Notes: generated from the sequence alone by a model not told the origin. Numbered from the stretch's first letter, positions 8,333-18,649 are shown. The stretch: DNA of 64,000 nucleotides from JAEUPI01 sp046348365 (GCA_046348365.1 JAXMEL010000007.1:62001-126000); one strand, 5' to 3'. Translations and numbers: made by a program.

Positions 8333-9100
8333 TCAGGCCGCGGCGGCGCTGGCCGCCCAGGCCGCCGGCTCGCCGCTGGCGGCCATGGTGCGCAGTGCGG
8401 CGAGGTCGATCAGCTCGATCTCGCGCAGATGGACCTTGATCAGCCCGTCGTCCTGGAAGCGCGAGAACAGGCGGCTCACGCTCTCGAGCGTCAGGCCGAG
8501 GTAGGAGCCGATCTCGGCACGGCTCATGCGCAGGTTGAATGCGCGCGGCGAGTAGCCATTGGCGGCGAAGCGCTGCGACAGATCGAGCAGGAAGCGCGCC
8601 AGCCGCTGCGCCGCGCGCATGCCGCCCAGGCGCATCAGATGCTCGCGCTCGCGGCGCAGCGCGGTGCCGAAGTGGCGATACAGGTCATTGCGCAGGCCCG
8701 GCACGCGCGAGCAGGCGCTTTCGAAATCGGCGATCGGCAGCACCAGCACCTCGCTGTCTTCGAGCGCCTGCAGGTCGGTGGCGCAGGGCTGGCCGGCCAG
8801 TGCGTCGGCGCCGAGCAGGTCGCCGCGCATCGGGAAGTCCAGCACCAGTTCTTCGCCGTCATCGCCCGGCAGCGACGACTTTAGGCAACCGAAGCGCACG
8901 ACGAACAGCGCCGTCGACGGCGTCCCGGCGCGGTACAGATAGGTGCCGCGCCGGATGCGCCGCGGCGTCCACTGGGCGCCGGCATCGCCGAGTGCGATGC
9001 TCGGGAACGCGATCTGCTGGCAGCCGTCCTGGGCTGCCCGCTGGGCCTGGGCCGCCGGCATGTCGTGCCGGCCGGGTGTCGCGATGCTTTGGACGGTCAT
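8333..9100 (-). CDS. FNR-like Crp-family regulator lacking Fe-S cysteines
   Basis: A 255-residue CRP/FNR-superfamily transcription factor: cyclic-nucleotide-type beta-roll (about 45-130), dimerisation helix, then HTH. The recognition helix LTLESVSRLFSRF carries Glu206, Ser209 and Arg210, the same E..SR triad FNR uses to read TTGAT half-sites, so FNR/FixK-type sites are the expected targets. The N-terminal cysteine cluster of FNR is absent: the only cysteines are 27, 72, 106 and 130. It therefore should not carry an oxygen-labile 4Fe-4S cluster and resembles FixK- or Dnr-like regulators. I started at MTVQSIATPG; the open frame continues upstream but reads through two candidate operator sites. 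It converges with the hybrid kinase gene, 16 bases away. Confidence 0.88.
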   Translation of the reverse strand: MTVQSIATPGRHDMPAAQAQRAAQDGCQQIAFPSIALGDAGAQWTPRRIRRGTYLYRAGTPSTALFVVRFGCLKSSLPGDDGEELVLDFPMRGDLLGADALAGQPCATDLQALEDSEVLVLPIADFESACSRVPGLRNDLYRHFGTALRREREHLMRLGGMRAAQRLARFLLDLSQRFAANGYSPRAFNLRMSRAEIGSYLGLTLESVSRLFSRFQDDGLIKVHLREIELIDLAALRTMAASGEPAAWAASAAAA

Positions 9101-9119
9101 GCTTGTCTCTCGTGTGGGC

Positions 9120-9133
9120 TTGATGCTGAGCAA
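9120..9133. promoter_or_regulatory. FNR/FixK-type box in the regulator leader
   Basis: TTGATGCTGAGCAA matches the FNR consensus TTGAT-N4-ATCAA at nine of ten positions and fits the FixK pattern. It lies only 20 bases before the start codon of the FNR-like gene. A bound regulator here would block rather than activate that gene, suggesting autorepression. Confidence 0.5.
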
Positions 9134-9221
9134 GACTTTACGAACCGCCCCCAGCCGGCCGGTGAACTTTCGACATCGTTCGGCAACAGCTGATAACAAG
9201 CCGCCCCGGAGCAACACGGTC

Positions 9222-9235
9222 TTGCGCCAGCGCAA
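9222..9235. promoter_or_regulatory. Second FNR/FixK-type box upstream of the regulator
   Basis: TTGCGCCAGCGCAA is a palindrome with FixK-type half-sites. On the minus strand a TGTTAT -10-like hexamer (9193-9198) would start transcription near 9186, about 42 bases from the box centre, which fits class II activation of the FNR-like gene. Toward the DksA-like gene on the other side no matching -10 is seen. Confidence 0.4.
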
Positions 9236-9345
9236 GCACGGGTGTAGGCAGTCCGGACACGAGGGGGCGTCGCCTTGACGCCGGCCAATGCACGGCCGGC
9301 GCGCCTGCTCATACTGCCGCCTCGGCCACTGACCCATCCGATGCG

Positions 9346-9687
9346 ATGAGACGTTCTCCGGCGCAGCGCGACCACAGTCGGCGGCAGATGCTGCTCGATC
9401 TGCTGCGCGCGCGGCGCGGCGCGCTGCAGCGCGAGTGGGCGCTGAACGGCGTTGCGGCGTTCGCCGACGACGACCTGCTGCCGCTGCGCGAGCATGTCGA
9501 CGAGGGTTTGCTGCAGGTGGGCGACGCGCTGGAGCGCGCGCGCCGGGGTCGCTACGGTTTGTGCACGCATTGCGGCAAGCCGATCGACTTCGAGCGCCTG
9601 CTCGCCCATCCGGCGGCCAGCCGCTGCTGGCCCTGCGAGTTGGCGGCGGAAGCTCGGGACGAGGCGGCGGGGGCGGTCGCGCACTGA
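9346..9687 (+). CDS. DksA/TraR-type zinc-finger protein
   Basis: A 113-residue protein with a C4 zinc finger (Cys73, Cys76, Cys94, Cys97: CTHC and CWPC) after a helical, probably coiled-coil N-terminus. This is the layout of the DksA/TraR family, whose members enter the RNA polymerase secondary channel. It is shorter than DksA (about 150 residues). Acidic residues that could form the coiled-coil tip are present in FADDDLL. It is divergent from the FNR-like regulator and converges with gmhB. A role as an RNA polymerase-binding factor is by family only. Confidence 0.8.
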   Translation: MRRSPAQRDHSRRQMLLDLLRARRGALQREWALNGVAAFADDDLLPLREHVDEGLLQVGDALERARRGRYGLCTHCGKPIDFERLLAHPAASRCWPCELAAEARDEAAGAVAH

Positions 9688-9734
9688 GCGAACCCGCGCC
9701 GCACGGCACCGACCTCGATCGGCTTGCGCGCAGA

Positions 9735-10304
9735 TCAACTGCGCTGCAGGCATTGCGGCGGCAGCTGCGCCACCCACGCCGCCAGGTCGTCGTGAACGGC
9801 GTCGGCGCTGTTCTCGTCGGCCACCGACAGGCCGTGGCCGCTGCGCACCAGCACGCAGCGCCCCACGCCTGCAGCGCGGCCGGCCTGCACGTCGGAGAGC
9901 TTGTCGCCGACCATCACGCTGCGCGCGAGGTCGAGCGACAGCCGCTGCGCGGCTTCGAGCAGCATGCCCGGCGCCGGCTTGCGGCAGTCGCACACGCGCC
10001 GGTAGGCCGCCACGGCGGCGTCGGGCAGGTGCGGACAATGCAGCACCGCATCGAGCCGCACGCCGTGGCGCGCCAGCTCGCGCTCCATGTGCGCGGTGAG
10101 CGCGCGGTAGTCGTCCTCGCCGTAGTAGCCGCGCGCGATGCCGCTCTGGTTGGTCACCACCACCAGGCGCCAGCCGCCGGCCGCGAGGCGGGCCAGCGCC
10201 TGCGGCGCGCCCGCCACGAAGACGAAGTCGTCGATGCGGTGCAGATACTCGCGCTCGACATTGATCACGCCGTCGCGATCGAGGAACACGGCGCGATCAG
10301 CCAC
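9735..10304 (-). CDS. gmhB: D-glycero-beta-D-manno-heptose 1,7-bisphosphate 7-phosphatase
   Basis: A 189-residue HAD-family phosphatase. FLDRDGVIN holds the nucleophile Asp9 and general acid Asp11, VVTNQSGIARG is motif II, and MVGDKLSDVQAG is motif IV. CHCPHLPD-like cysteine/histidine residues of the zinc loop are partly visible (LHCPHLPDA, VCDCRKPAPGM). It removes the 7-phosphate in ADP-heptose synthesis for LPS core. Its start overlaps the stop of the upstream adenylyltransferase gene, so the two are translated as a pair. Confidence 0.93.
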   Translation of the reverse strand: MADRAVFLDRDGVINVEREYLHRIDDFVFVAGAPQALARLAAGGWRLVVVTNQSGIARGYYGEDDYRALTAHMERELARHGVRLDAVLHCPHLPDAAVAAYRRVCDCRKPAPGMLLEAAQRLSLDLARSVMVGDKLSDVQAGRAAGVGRCVLVRSGHGLSVADENSADAVHDDLAAWVAQLPPQCLQRS

Positions 10305-10773
10305 GGCGCATTCGGTCGACGAGGCTCGTGGTCGAGAAGCCCTGCACGAACGGCAGCGCCAGCGCGCGGCCGCCCCAGCTGCGCACCAGAGCCGTCTCGC
10401 GCAGCGTCTCGATGTCGTAGTCGCCGCCCTTCACGTACACGTCGGGGCGCACGGCTGCGATGAGTTCACACGGCGTGGACTCGTCGAAGACCACCACGAA
10501 GTCGACCGCCGACAGCGCAGCCAGCACCCAGGCGCGGTCGTCCTCACGGTTGAGGGGCCGCTCCGGGCCCTTGTTCAGCCGCCGCACCGATGCATCGCTG
10601 TTCAACCCCACCAACAGCGCGGCGCCCTGTGCCCGCGCCTGTGCGAGATAGCTCACGTGGCCGCGATGCAGGATGTCGAACACGCCGTTGGTGAACACCA
10701 GCGGCCGCGGCCAGTCGCGCCGCGCCTCGGCAACGGCGCGGCTCAGGATCTTGGGATGCGCATCCGGCGTCAC
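10297..10773 (-). CDS. rfaE2: D-beta-D-heptose 1-phosphate adenylyltransferase
   Basis: A 158-residue nucleotidyltransferase equal to the C-terminal half of E. coli HldE. FTNGVFDILHRGHVSYL contains the HxGH catalytic motif (His36, His39), and VGLNSDASVRRLNKGPERP and YVKGGDYD are family landmarks. It transfers AMP from ATP to heptose 1-phosphate. The kinase half of HldE is a separate gene 1.6 kb away on the same strand. It is divergent from gmhA, with 33 bases between the two start codons. Confidence 0.93.
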   Translation of the reverse strand: MTPDAHPKILSRAVAEARRDWPRPLVFTNGVFDILHRGHVSYLAQARAQGAALLVGLNSDASVRRLNKGPERPLNREDDRAWVLAALSAVDFVVVFDESTPCELIAAVRPDVYVKGGDYDIETLRETALVRSWGGRALALPFVQGFSTTSLVDRMRRG

Positions 10774-10806
10774 AATGGCTCGTCCGTCGTGCCCGAGGGG
10801 AAGGCC

Positions 10807-11382
10807 TTGAGTCTATCGTTCACCGACCAGCTGGCCGAGCATCGGCAGGTCTTCGATGCCCTGCCCACGCTGCAGGGTGCCGTGGCGCAGGCCGGTGAGC
10901 GCATGGCCGCGACGTTGCGCGCCGGCGGCCGCGTGCTCTTGTGCGGCAACGGCGGCTCGGCCTCCGACTCGCAGCACATCGCGGCCGAACTCACCGGCCG
11001 CTTCGTCGCCGACCGCCGGCCGCTGGCGGCGATCGCGCTGTCGACCGACACCTCGGCGCTGACGGCGATCGGCAACGACTACGGCTTCGAGCATGTGTTC
11101 GAGCGCCAGGTGCGCGCGCTGGGGCGCGCCGGCGACGTGCTGGTGGGCATCTCGACCTCGGGCAACTCGCCCAACGTGAAGCTGGCCGTCGAGGCCGCGC
11201 GCGAGATCGGCCTCGTCAGCGTGGGCCTGCTCGGCCGCGACGGCGGCGCGCTGCGCACGATGTGCGACATCGCGATCGTGGTGCCGAGCCCGACCACGGC
11301 GCGCATCCAGGAGGCGCACATCTTCATCGGCCATGCGCTGTGCATGGCCATCGAACAGCATCTGGGTTTGGCCGGCGGCTAG
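10807..11382 (+). CDS. gmhA: Sedoheptulose 7-phosphate isomerase
   Basis: A 191-residue SIS-domain enzyme making D-glycero-D-manno-heptose 7-phosphate, the first step to ADP-heptose. CGNGGSASDSQHIAAEL, ISTSGNSPNV and ARIQEAHIFIGHALC are GmhA signatures. No ATG fits: I chose TTG because GAGGGGAAGG lies just before it and the resulting length matches E. coli GmhA (192 residues). A GTG six codons upstream is the alternative. The stop codon TAG is interleaved with the stop of the convergent hldD gene in one CTAG. Confidence 0.9.
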   Translation: MSLSFTDQLAEHRQVFDALPTLQGAVAQAGERMAATLRAGGRVLLCGNGGSASDSQHIAAELTGRFVADRRPLAAIALSTDTSALTAIGNDYGFEHVFERQVRALGRAGDVLVGISTSGNSPNVKLAVEAAREIGLVSVGLLGRDGGALRTMCDIAIVVPSPTTARIQEAHIFIGHALCMAIEQHLGLAGG

Positions 11383-12377
11383 GCCGGCGGCTGCGCCGCG
11401 AGCCACTTCACGTAGCGGCGCACGCCCTCGCCCACCGCGGCGAAGGGCAGCTTGCAGCCGGCGCCGCGCAACGCGCCGAGGTCGGCCTGCGTGAAGCACT
11501 GATAGCGCCCGACCAGCGCCTCGGGGAAGTCGATGTACTCGATCAGCCCGCGGCGCACCAGTTCGTCGGCTGACAGCTCGCCTTCGCCGGCCAGCGCGCG
11601 GCTGCCGTTGACCACGGCCTCGGCCACGTCGTTGAACGGCTGCGCGCGGCCGGTGCCGCAATTGAAGATGCCGCTCGCACCGGCGTGCTCGAGGAACCAC
11701 AGGTTGACGGCGACGACGTCGTCGACATGCACGAAATCGCGCACCTGCTGCCCGGGGCCGTAGCCGCCGTAGGCGCCGAAGAGCTTGACCTTGCCCTCGC
11801 GCCGGAACTGGTGGAACTGGTGGAATGCCACCGAGGCCATGCGCGCCTTGTGCTGCTCGCGCGGCCCGTAGACGTTGAAGTAGCGCAGCCCCACCACCTG
11901 CGTGCGCGCCGACGGCAGCATGCGCCGCACCACCTGGTCGGTGAGCAGCTTGGAGTAGCCGTAGACGTTGAGCGGCCCCTCGCAGGCTGGATCCTCGCGA
12001 AAGCTGCTGCTGCCGCCGTAGACCGAGGCCGACGACGCATAGACCAGCCGCGTGCCCTGCGCCTGGCAGGCGCCGAGCAGGTCGATCGTGCAGCGATAGT
12101 TCTGCGCCATCATCAGCTTGCCGTCGTGCTCCATCGTGTCGGAGCACGCGCCCTGGTGCAGCACGGCGTCGACGCGGCCGTACGCGCCGGCCGCGAAGCG
12201 TGCGTAGAACTCGTCGCTGTCCACATAGTCGGCGATGCGCGCCTGCACCATGTTGCGGTACTTGGGCCCGTCCTTCAGGTCGTCGACGGCGATGATGTCG
12301 TCGATGCCCTTGGCGTTGAGCCCGAGCAGCACGTTGCTGCCGATCATGCCGGCCGCGCCGGTGACCACCACCCTCAT
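11379..12377 (-). CDS. hldD: ADP-L-glycero-D-manno-heptose 6-epimerase
   Basis: A 332-residue short-chain dehydrogenase/epimerase. The NAD(P) loop is VTGAAGMIGSN at the N-terminus, and the catalytic Ser-Tyr-Lys set is visible in YASSASVYGG and YGYSKLL. LRYFNVYGPREQHK and VRDFVHVDDV are typical of HldD. It makes the L,D-heptose isomer used by heptosyltransferases. The start overlaps the end of the heptose kinase gene by four bases (ATGA), so these genes are translationally coupled. Its end is interleaved with the gmhA stop codon. Confidence 0.94.
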   Translation of the reverse strand: MRVVVTGAAGMIGSNVLLGLNAKGIDDIIAVDDLKDGPKYRNMVQARIADYVDSDEFYARFAAGAYGRVDAVLHQGACSDTMEHDGKLMMAQNYRCTIDLLGACQAQGTRLVYASSASVYGGSSSFREDPACEGPLNVYGYSKLLTDQVVRRMLPSARTQVVGLRYFNVYGPREQHKARMASVAFHQFHQFRREGKVKLFGAYGGYGPGQQVRDFVHVDDVVAVNLWFLEHAGASGIFNCGTGRAQPFNDVAEAVVNGSRALAGEGELSADELVRRGLIEYIDFPEALVGRYQCFTQADLGALRGAGCKLPFAAVGEGVRRYVKWLAAQPPA

Positions 12378-13306
12378 CCGAACAGCTCCTCGTAGTTGAC
12401 GGCCGCCGTGCCGAATCGGCTGACCACGATGCCGGCCGCGCGATTGGCGATCGGCACGGCCTGGCGCAGCGAGAGGCCGGCGGCCAGCATCACCGCCGCG
12501 GTGGCGATCACCGTGTCGCCGGCGCCGGTGACGTCGAACACCTGCCGCGCCTCGGTGGGCACGTGCAGATGGCCCTCGGCATCGAACAGCGACATGCCCT
12601 CCTCCGACCGCGTCACGAGCACGGCCTGCAGCTGCAGCTCGCTGCGCAGTGCATGCGCGCGGCGCTCGAGGTCGGCCTCGTCGCGCCAGGGCCCGACCAC
12701 CTGCGCCAGCTCGTGCCGGTTCGGCGTGATCAGCGTGGCACCCGCATAGCGGCTGAAATCGTGCCCCTTGGGGTCGACGAGCACGGCCTTGCCGGCCGCG
12801 CGCGCGCGTTCGATCATGCGCGAGACATGCGTGAGGCCGCCCTTGCCGTAGTCCGACAACAGCACCGCCTGGCACGACGGCAGCACGCGCTCGAAGTCGT
12901 CGAGCATCTGCGCCAGCAGCTCGTGCGTGGGCTGGTTCTCGAAGTCGATGCGCAGCAGCTGCTGCGAGCGCCCCACCACGCGCAGCTTGACGATGGTGCG
13001 CAGCTCGGCGTCGTGGCCGAGCACGGCCTTCACGTCGTGCTGCTCGAGCAGCTGCGCCAGCCGCTCGGCCGGTTCGTCGCGGCCCACCACCGTGAGCAGC
13101 GTCGGCGCCGCGCCGAGCGCGCGCACGTTGAGCGCCACGTTGGCCGCACCGCCCAGGCGCTGCTCCTCGCGCTGCACGTGCACCACCGGCACCGGCGCCT
13201 CGGGCGAGATGCGCTCGACGGCGCCGAACCAGTAGCGGTCGAGCATGGCATCGCCGACCACGAGCACGTGGGCGCGGCGCAGAACGTCGGCGGAAGGTGT
13301 GGTCAT
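12374..13306 (-). CDS. rfaE1: D-beta-D-heptose 7-phosphate kinase
   Basis: A 310-residue PfkB/ribokinase-family kinase matching the N-terminal half of HldE. RLGGAANVALNVRALG is the substrate-binding region and DVTGAGDTVIATAAV holds the catalytic Asp and anion hole. LLSDYGKGGLTHV is characteristic of the heptose kinase. It phosphorylates heptose 7-phosphate at C1. It sits between the glycosyltransferase and hldD with four-base overlaps on both sides. Confidence 0.93.
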   Translation of the reverse strand: MTTPSADVLRRAHVLVVGDAMLDRYWFGAVERISPEAPVPVVHVQREEQRLGGAANVALNVRALGAAPTLLTVVGRDEPAERLAQLLEQHDVKAVLGHDAELRTIVKLRVVGRSQQLLRIDFENQPTHELLAQMLDDFERVLPSCQAVLLSDYGKGGLTHVSRMIERARAAGKAVLVDPKGHDFSRYAGATLITPNRHELAQVVGPWRDEADLERRAHALRSELQLQAVLVTRSEEGMSLFDAEGHLHVPTEARQVFDVTGAGDTVIATAAVMLAAGLSLRQAVPIANRAAGIVVSRFGTAAVNYEELFG

Positions 13307-14418
13307 CGCAGGGCGGGTTCGGCAGGTGCCGGCACGGTGGCCGCGCGGGGTTGCAGGCCGCGCCACGCGTCGATGACGTCGTGCGCAGAAAGGTCGAGCA
13401 GTTTGCGGGCTGGGTCGGGTTGGCGCAAGCCCAGCGCGATGACCTGCGCGCTCGCCGTGCGCGGCAGCCAACGGCCCCAGCCTGCCGACGCATAGAGCAC
13501 GACGAGCGGGCAATCCATCGCGCCGGCCAGATGCGCCGGGCCGGTGTCGACGCTGATCATGCTGTGCGCTCGCGCAGCGAACGCCGCGAGGCGGCCCAGC
13601 GACGGATCGCGCGCCACGTTGACCAGGCGCGCGCCGGGCCGCAGTGCCAGCGTCGCATCGATGATCTCCTGCACCAGCCCGGCCTCGCGCGTGGAGCCGC
13701 ACACCAGCACCGCGGCATCGGGCAACTGCTCGCACACGGCCGCGGCCACCGCGGCCCAGCGCTCGGCGGGCCAGTGCTTGTCGTGCGCGAGCGTGCCGAT
13801 GCGGCCGCGCTTGTAGGTCTTCTTGTGGCCCGGCTGCATCAGCACCAGCGGCCGGCCGTTCACGCCGCGCGCCGCGAGCCAGGCATCGGCGTCGCGCGCC
13901 CACGCCGGGTCGGCGTGGATGCGCGGGCGTGCCGGCACGCCCGCGGGCATCGGCGGGCCCGGCAGGCCCGGCGGATCGAGTGCGGCGATGGCCAGCCACC
14001 AGTCGGCCCAGTGGATCTGGTCGCCCGGATAGTGCGCCCAGGCATCGAGCACCTGCGCCTCGGGCAGCCCGGTGCGCGCGAGCAGCCGCTCGCCGTAGAC
14101 ATCGCGCTCGCAGAAGTAGATCGGGCCGCGGTGCGCGCGCAGCCAGCGCACGGCCGACCATTGCGACGGCATCGACCAGTACGGCGCGCGGCGGCTCGTC
14201 ACCATGCGCAGCTCGGCCACGTCGGGGTCGTGGTTCAGCAGCACCGGCGTCCAGTCGCCCGAGGCCAGCAGGTGGATCGGCCGGCCGTAGCGCCGGGCGA
14301 GCGCTTCGATCAGCGGTGTCAGCAGCACCGCATCGCCCAGCGCCGGGAAGCGCACCACGACCGGCGCATCGGGGTCGTGCGTGCGGCTGGCGTGGAACTC
14401 GCGCTCGGGTGTGGCCAT
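13303..14418 (-). CDS. Glycosyltransferase family 9 (heptosyltransferase-like)
   Basis: A 371-residue GT-B enzyme of family 9. The N-terminal APVVVRFPALGDAVLLTPLIEAL, LVLMQPGHKKTYKRG, and the donor-binding MISVDTGPAHLAGAM are WaaC/WaaF-family landmarks. It overlaps the heptose kinase gene by four bases, so the expected donor is ADP-heptose and the acceptor is LPS inner core or a glycan. I do not see what would separate heptosyltransferase I from II, so no symbol is given. Confidence 0.88.
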   Translation of the reverse strand: MATPEREFHASRTHDPDAPVVVRFPALGDAVLLTPLIEALARRYGRPIHLLASGDWTPVLLNHDPDVAELRMVTSRRAPYWSMPSQWSAVRWLRAHRGPIYFCERDVYGERLLARTGLPEAQVLDAWAHYPGDQIHWADWWLAIAALDPPGLPGPPMPAGVPARPRIHADPAWARDADAWLAARGVNGRPLVLMQPGHKKTYKRGRIGTLAHDKHWPAERWAAVAAAVCEQLPDAAVLVCGSTREAGLVQEIIDATLALRPGARLVNVARDPSLGRLAAFAARAHSMISVDTGPAHLAGAMDCPLVVLYASAGWGRWLPRTASAQVIALGLRQPDPARKLLDLSAHDVIDAWRGLQPRAATVPAPAEPALR

Positions 14419-14438
14419 GCGGCGCGATTCTCGCCCGC

Positions 14439-15371
14439 TCAGGCCGCTCGGCCGGCGGCCAGGCCGCGTGCACTCGCGTGACGGCGCGCGCGCAGCGCAA
14501 GCATCTCGTTGCCCACCAGCGCGCCGAGCACCAGCGCGCCGCCGGTGAGCGCGCTCGCGCTCGGCGTCTCGCCAGCCCAGAGCCAGGCCCAGGTGACGCC
14601 GAAGATCACTTCGAGCAAGGCCAGCAGCGCGATCTCGGGCCCGGGCAGCACGCGGCTGAGCCGCACGACGATCAGGCACGGAATCGCCAGCTGCACCACG
14701 CCCAGCAGCGCGAGCAGCGAGAGGTCGTGCGTCGACGCGCGCAGCGGCAGCGACAGCGGCCACGTGACCAGCGCCGACAGCACGGCACCGATCAGCAACG
14801 CGGGCAGCATGTCGGGCGAATCGGCACCCTCGTCGGGGTCGCCGTCGCCATGCGACACGTGCTGCAGCAGCGTCCAGTTCACCGCGCCGGCGATCGGCAC
14901 CGCGAGCGCCACGCCCATGCCGGCCAGCGCGCCGCTGCCGAGCGTCATCTCGCGGCCGAACATCCAGGCGATGCCGATGCCTGCCACGCCGATCGCCACC
15001 CAGGTGCGCCGCGGCAGCCGGTGGTGCAGCACGATGCGCGCGAACACCGCCGTCACCAGCGGCGCGATGGCCAGCGTGACCAGCACGTTGGCCACCGGCG
15101 TCATCGTGATGGCGATCATGAAGGCCGTGTACATCACCGCCCAGCACACGCCCGACACCCACAGCGGCCAGCCCGAGCGCAACAGCTCGCGCCACAACGA
15201 GGCGCCGCGCATCGCGCCGAGCGCCACCGCCAGCGCCACCGCGTTGAACGCGCTGCGCCAGAACGTGACCTCGAAACTGCGCGCGGCCTCCAGGTGCCGC
15301 GTCACCACGCCGGCGATGCTCCACATCAGCGTGACGAGCACCATCAGCGCAACGGCCTTCGAATGACTCAT
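14439..15371 (-). CDS. DMT-superfamily (EamA) permease
   Basis: A 310-residue protein with ten hydrophobic segments in two EamA repeats, starting MSHSKAVALMVLVTLMWSIAG and with the second repeat around ALLGVVQLAIPCLIVVRLSRV. The C-terminus is basic (RARRHASARG), consistent with a cytoplasmic end. It lies 20 bases before the heptosyltransferase-like gene in the same direction and may share its transcript, but nothing ties it to LPS. Cargo unknown. Confidence 0.85.
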   Translation of the reverse strand: MSHSKAVALMVLVTLMWSIAGVVTRHLEAARSFEVTFWRSAFNAVALAVALGAMRGASLWRELLRSGWPLWVSGVCWAVMYTAFMIAITMTPVANVLVTLAIAPLVTAVFARIVLHHRLPRRTWVAIGVAGIGIAWMFGREMTLGSGALAGMGVALAVPIAGAVNWTLLQHVSHGDGDPDEGADSPDMLPALLIGAVLSALVTWPLSLPLRASTHDLSLLALLGVVQLAIPCLIVVRLSRVLPGPEIALLALLEVIFGVTWAWLWAGETPSASALTGGALVLGALVGNEMLALRARRHASARGLAAGRAA

Positions 15372-15425
15372 CGCCTTCTGTCTTCAGAGGGCCGCGCAGC
15401 GGCCCGGGCGTCATTCGAACTGGAG

Positions 15426-15486
15426 CCCCCGCTCGGCGGGGGGCGGGGGGTGCAAACGCCGCGGCGAAGCCGAAGAGCATTCGGCT
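15426..15486 (-). other. Two hairpins between typA and the DMT permease
   Basis: This gap holds a GC-only stem CCCCCGC-TCG-GCGGGGG (15426-15442) and a second stem AGCCGAA/TTCGGCT (15468-15486). Neither is followed by a T-run, so they are not classic intrinsic terminators. They may be a processing or mRNA-stability element, or a dispersed intergenic repeat. Confidence 0.35.
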
Positions 15487-15501
15487 GCGCAAGCGCCGCA
15501 G

Positions 15502-17315
<1,814 letters not shown>

Positions 17316-17319
<4 letters not shown>

Positions 17320-18263
17320 GGTGTCGGGCCGGATGGGCGCGAGGCCTGGACCTCGACGGGGCTGAGCAGGCGGTCGGCGATCAGCTCGCCCGCGGTGACA
17401 TGGCCGCAGCCGAGAAAGGCGCGCGGCTGCAGCGCGTAAACGCGCACCGCCGGCACATCGGCCGCGGCCACGCGCCGGCGCAGGCCGGTGAGGAAGCGCG
17501 CCGCCTCGTCGGCCGCGAGGCTCAGCTCGGGCCAGCCGGCCAACAGGCAGTCGGCCGGCTGCAGGCAGGCGTCGCGCTCGGGCTCGCTCATCGCTTCCAG
17601 CGCATCGAAGCTCAGCGCATCGGCCAGCCGCAGCCCGCCCGATGCGGTGCGCCGCAGCGCGGCCAGGTGCGCGCCGCAGCCAAGCGCCTGGCCGATGTCG
17701 TCGGCCAGCGTCCGGATGTAGGTGCCCTTGCTGCACGACACGTCGATCACCAGCTCCGCGCCCTGGAAACTCACGATCGAGATCTGCGTGATCCGCACCG
17801 TGCGTGGCTCGCGTTCCACCGCCTGGCCCGAGCGCGCGTAGTGATAGAGCGCGCGCCCGTCCTTCTTCAAGGCCGAGTGCATCGGCGGCAGCTGGCGGAT
17901 CTCGCCGACGAATTGCTGCAACACCTGCTGCACGCGGCCGGCCGACACCTCGACCGGCCGCCGCTCGATGACTTCGGTTTCGCGGTCGCCGCTGGCCGTG
18001 CGCTCGCCCAGCGCCAGCGTGGCGCGGTAGGCCTTGTCGGCGTCCAGGCTGGCCTGCGCGAACTTGGTCGCTGCGCCGAAGCACAGCGGCAGCAGCCCGG
18101 AGGCGAGCGGGTCCAGCGTGCCGGTGTGGCCGGCCTTCTCGGCGCGGTAGAGACGCTTGGCGCGCTGCAGCGCATTGTTGCTCGTCAGGCCCACCGGCTT
18201 GTCGAGCAGCAGCACGCCGTGCACGCTGCGGCGCGGTACGCGAGCGCGCAGCGGCGCGTTCAT
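17316..18263 (-). CDS. truB: tRNA pseudouridine(55) synthase
   Basis: A 315-residue pseudouridine synthase that makes Psi55 in the T-loop of tRNA. GHTGTLDPLASGLLPLC contains the catalytic Asp, MHSALKKDGRALYHYARSG and CSKGTYIRTLADDIG are TruB landmarks, and a C-terminal PUA-like region follows. N-terminal HGVLLLDKPVGLTSN is typical. It overlaps rbfA upstream and typA downstream by four bases each, so all three are translationally coupled. Confidence 0.96.
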
Positions 18264-18631
18264 GCGTCGCCGTCCTTGGCCCGCGTGGCGTTGGCCTGGT
18301 GGATCAGCGCATTGAGCTCGGCTGCGCGCTCGGTGCTGCGATCGAACTGGAAGTGCAGCGTCGGCACCGTGTGGATCGCCAGCCGCTTGAAGAGGCCGTT
18401 GCGCAGGAAGCCCGCGGCCTCGTTGAGCGCCTGCTCGCAGGCCTGCGGGTCGCCGACGAGCAGCGAGAAGAACACCTTGGCGTGCGCATAGTCGGGCGAC
18501 ACCTCGACCGCGTTGATCGTCAGCAGGCCGATGCGCGGATCCTTCAGCCCGCGGATCAGCTCGGCCAGATCGCGCTGGATCTGGTCGGCGACGCGGAAGC
18601 CGCGGTTCGGGGTGGTCTTCTTGTGACGCAT
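18260..18631 (-). CDS. rbfA: 30S ribosome-binding factor A
   Basis: A 123-residue KH-fold factor for late 30S maturation. RVADQIQRDLAELI near the start, LTINAVEVSPDYAHAKVFFSLL and TVPTLHFQFDRSTERAAEL are the conserved blocks. It is a little shorter than E. coli RbfA (133 residues), lacking part of the C-terminal tail. A 73-base gap containing a hairpin separates it from infB; truB overlaps its end. Confidence 0.95.
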   Translation of the reverse strand: MRHKKTTPNRGFRVADQIQRDLAELIRGLKDPRIGLLTINAVEVSPDYAHAKVFFSLLVGDPQACEQALNEAAGFLRNGLFKRLAIHTVPTLHFQFDRSTERAAELNALIHQANATRAKDGDA

Positions 18632-18649
18632 CGGGTGGCTCTAAACGAC

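Noticed and set aside
14439..15371. DMT permease as an LPS or undecaprenyl-sugar flippase
   Set aside because: Proximity to heptose genes is the only hint; sequence is ordinary EamA and the gene order alone does not support the role.
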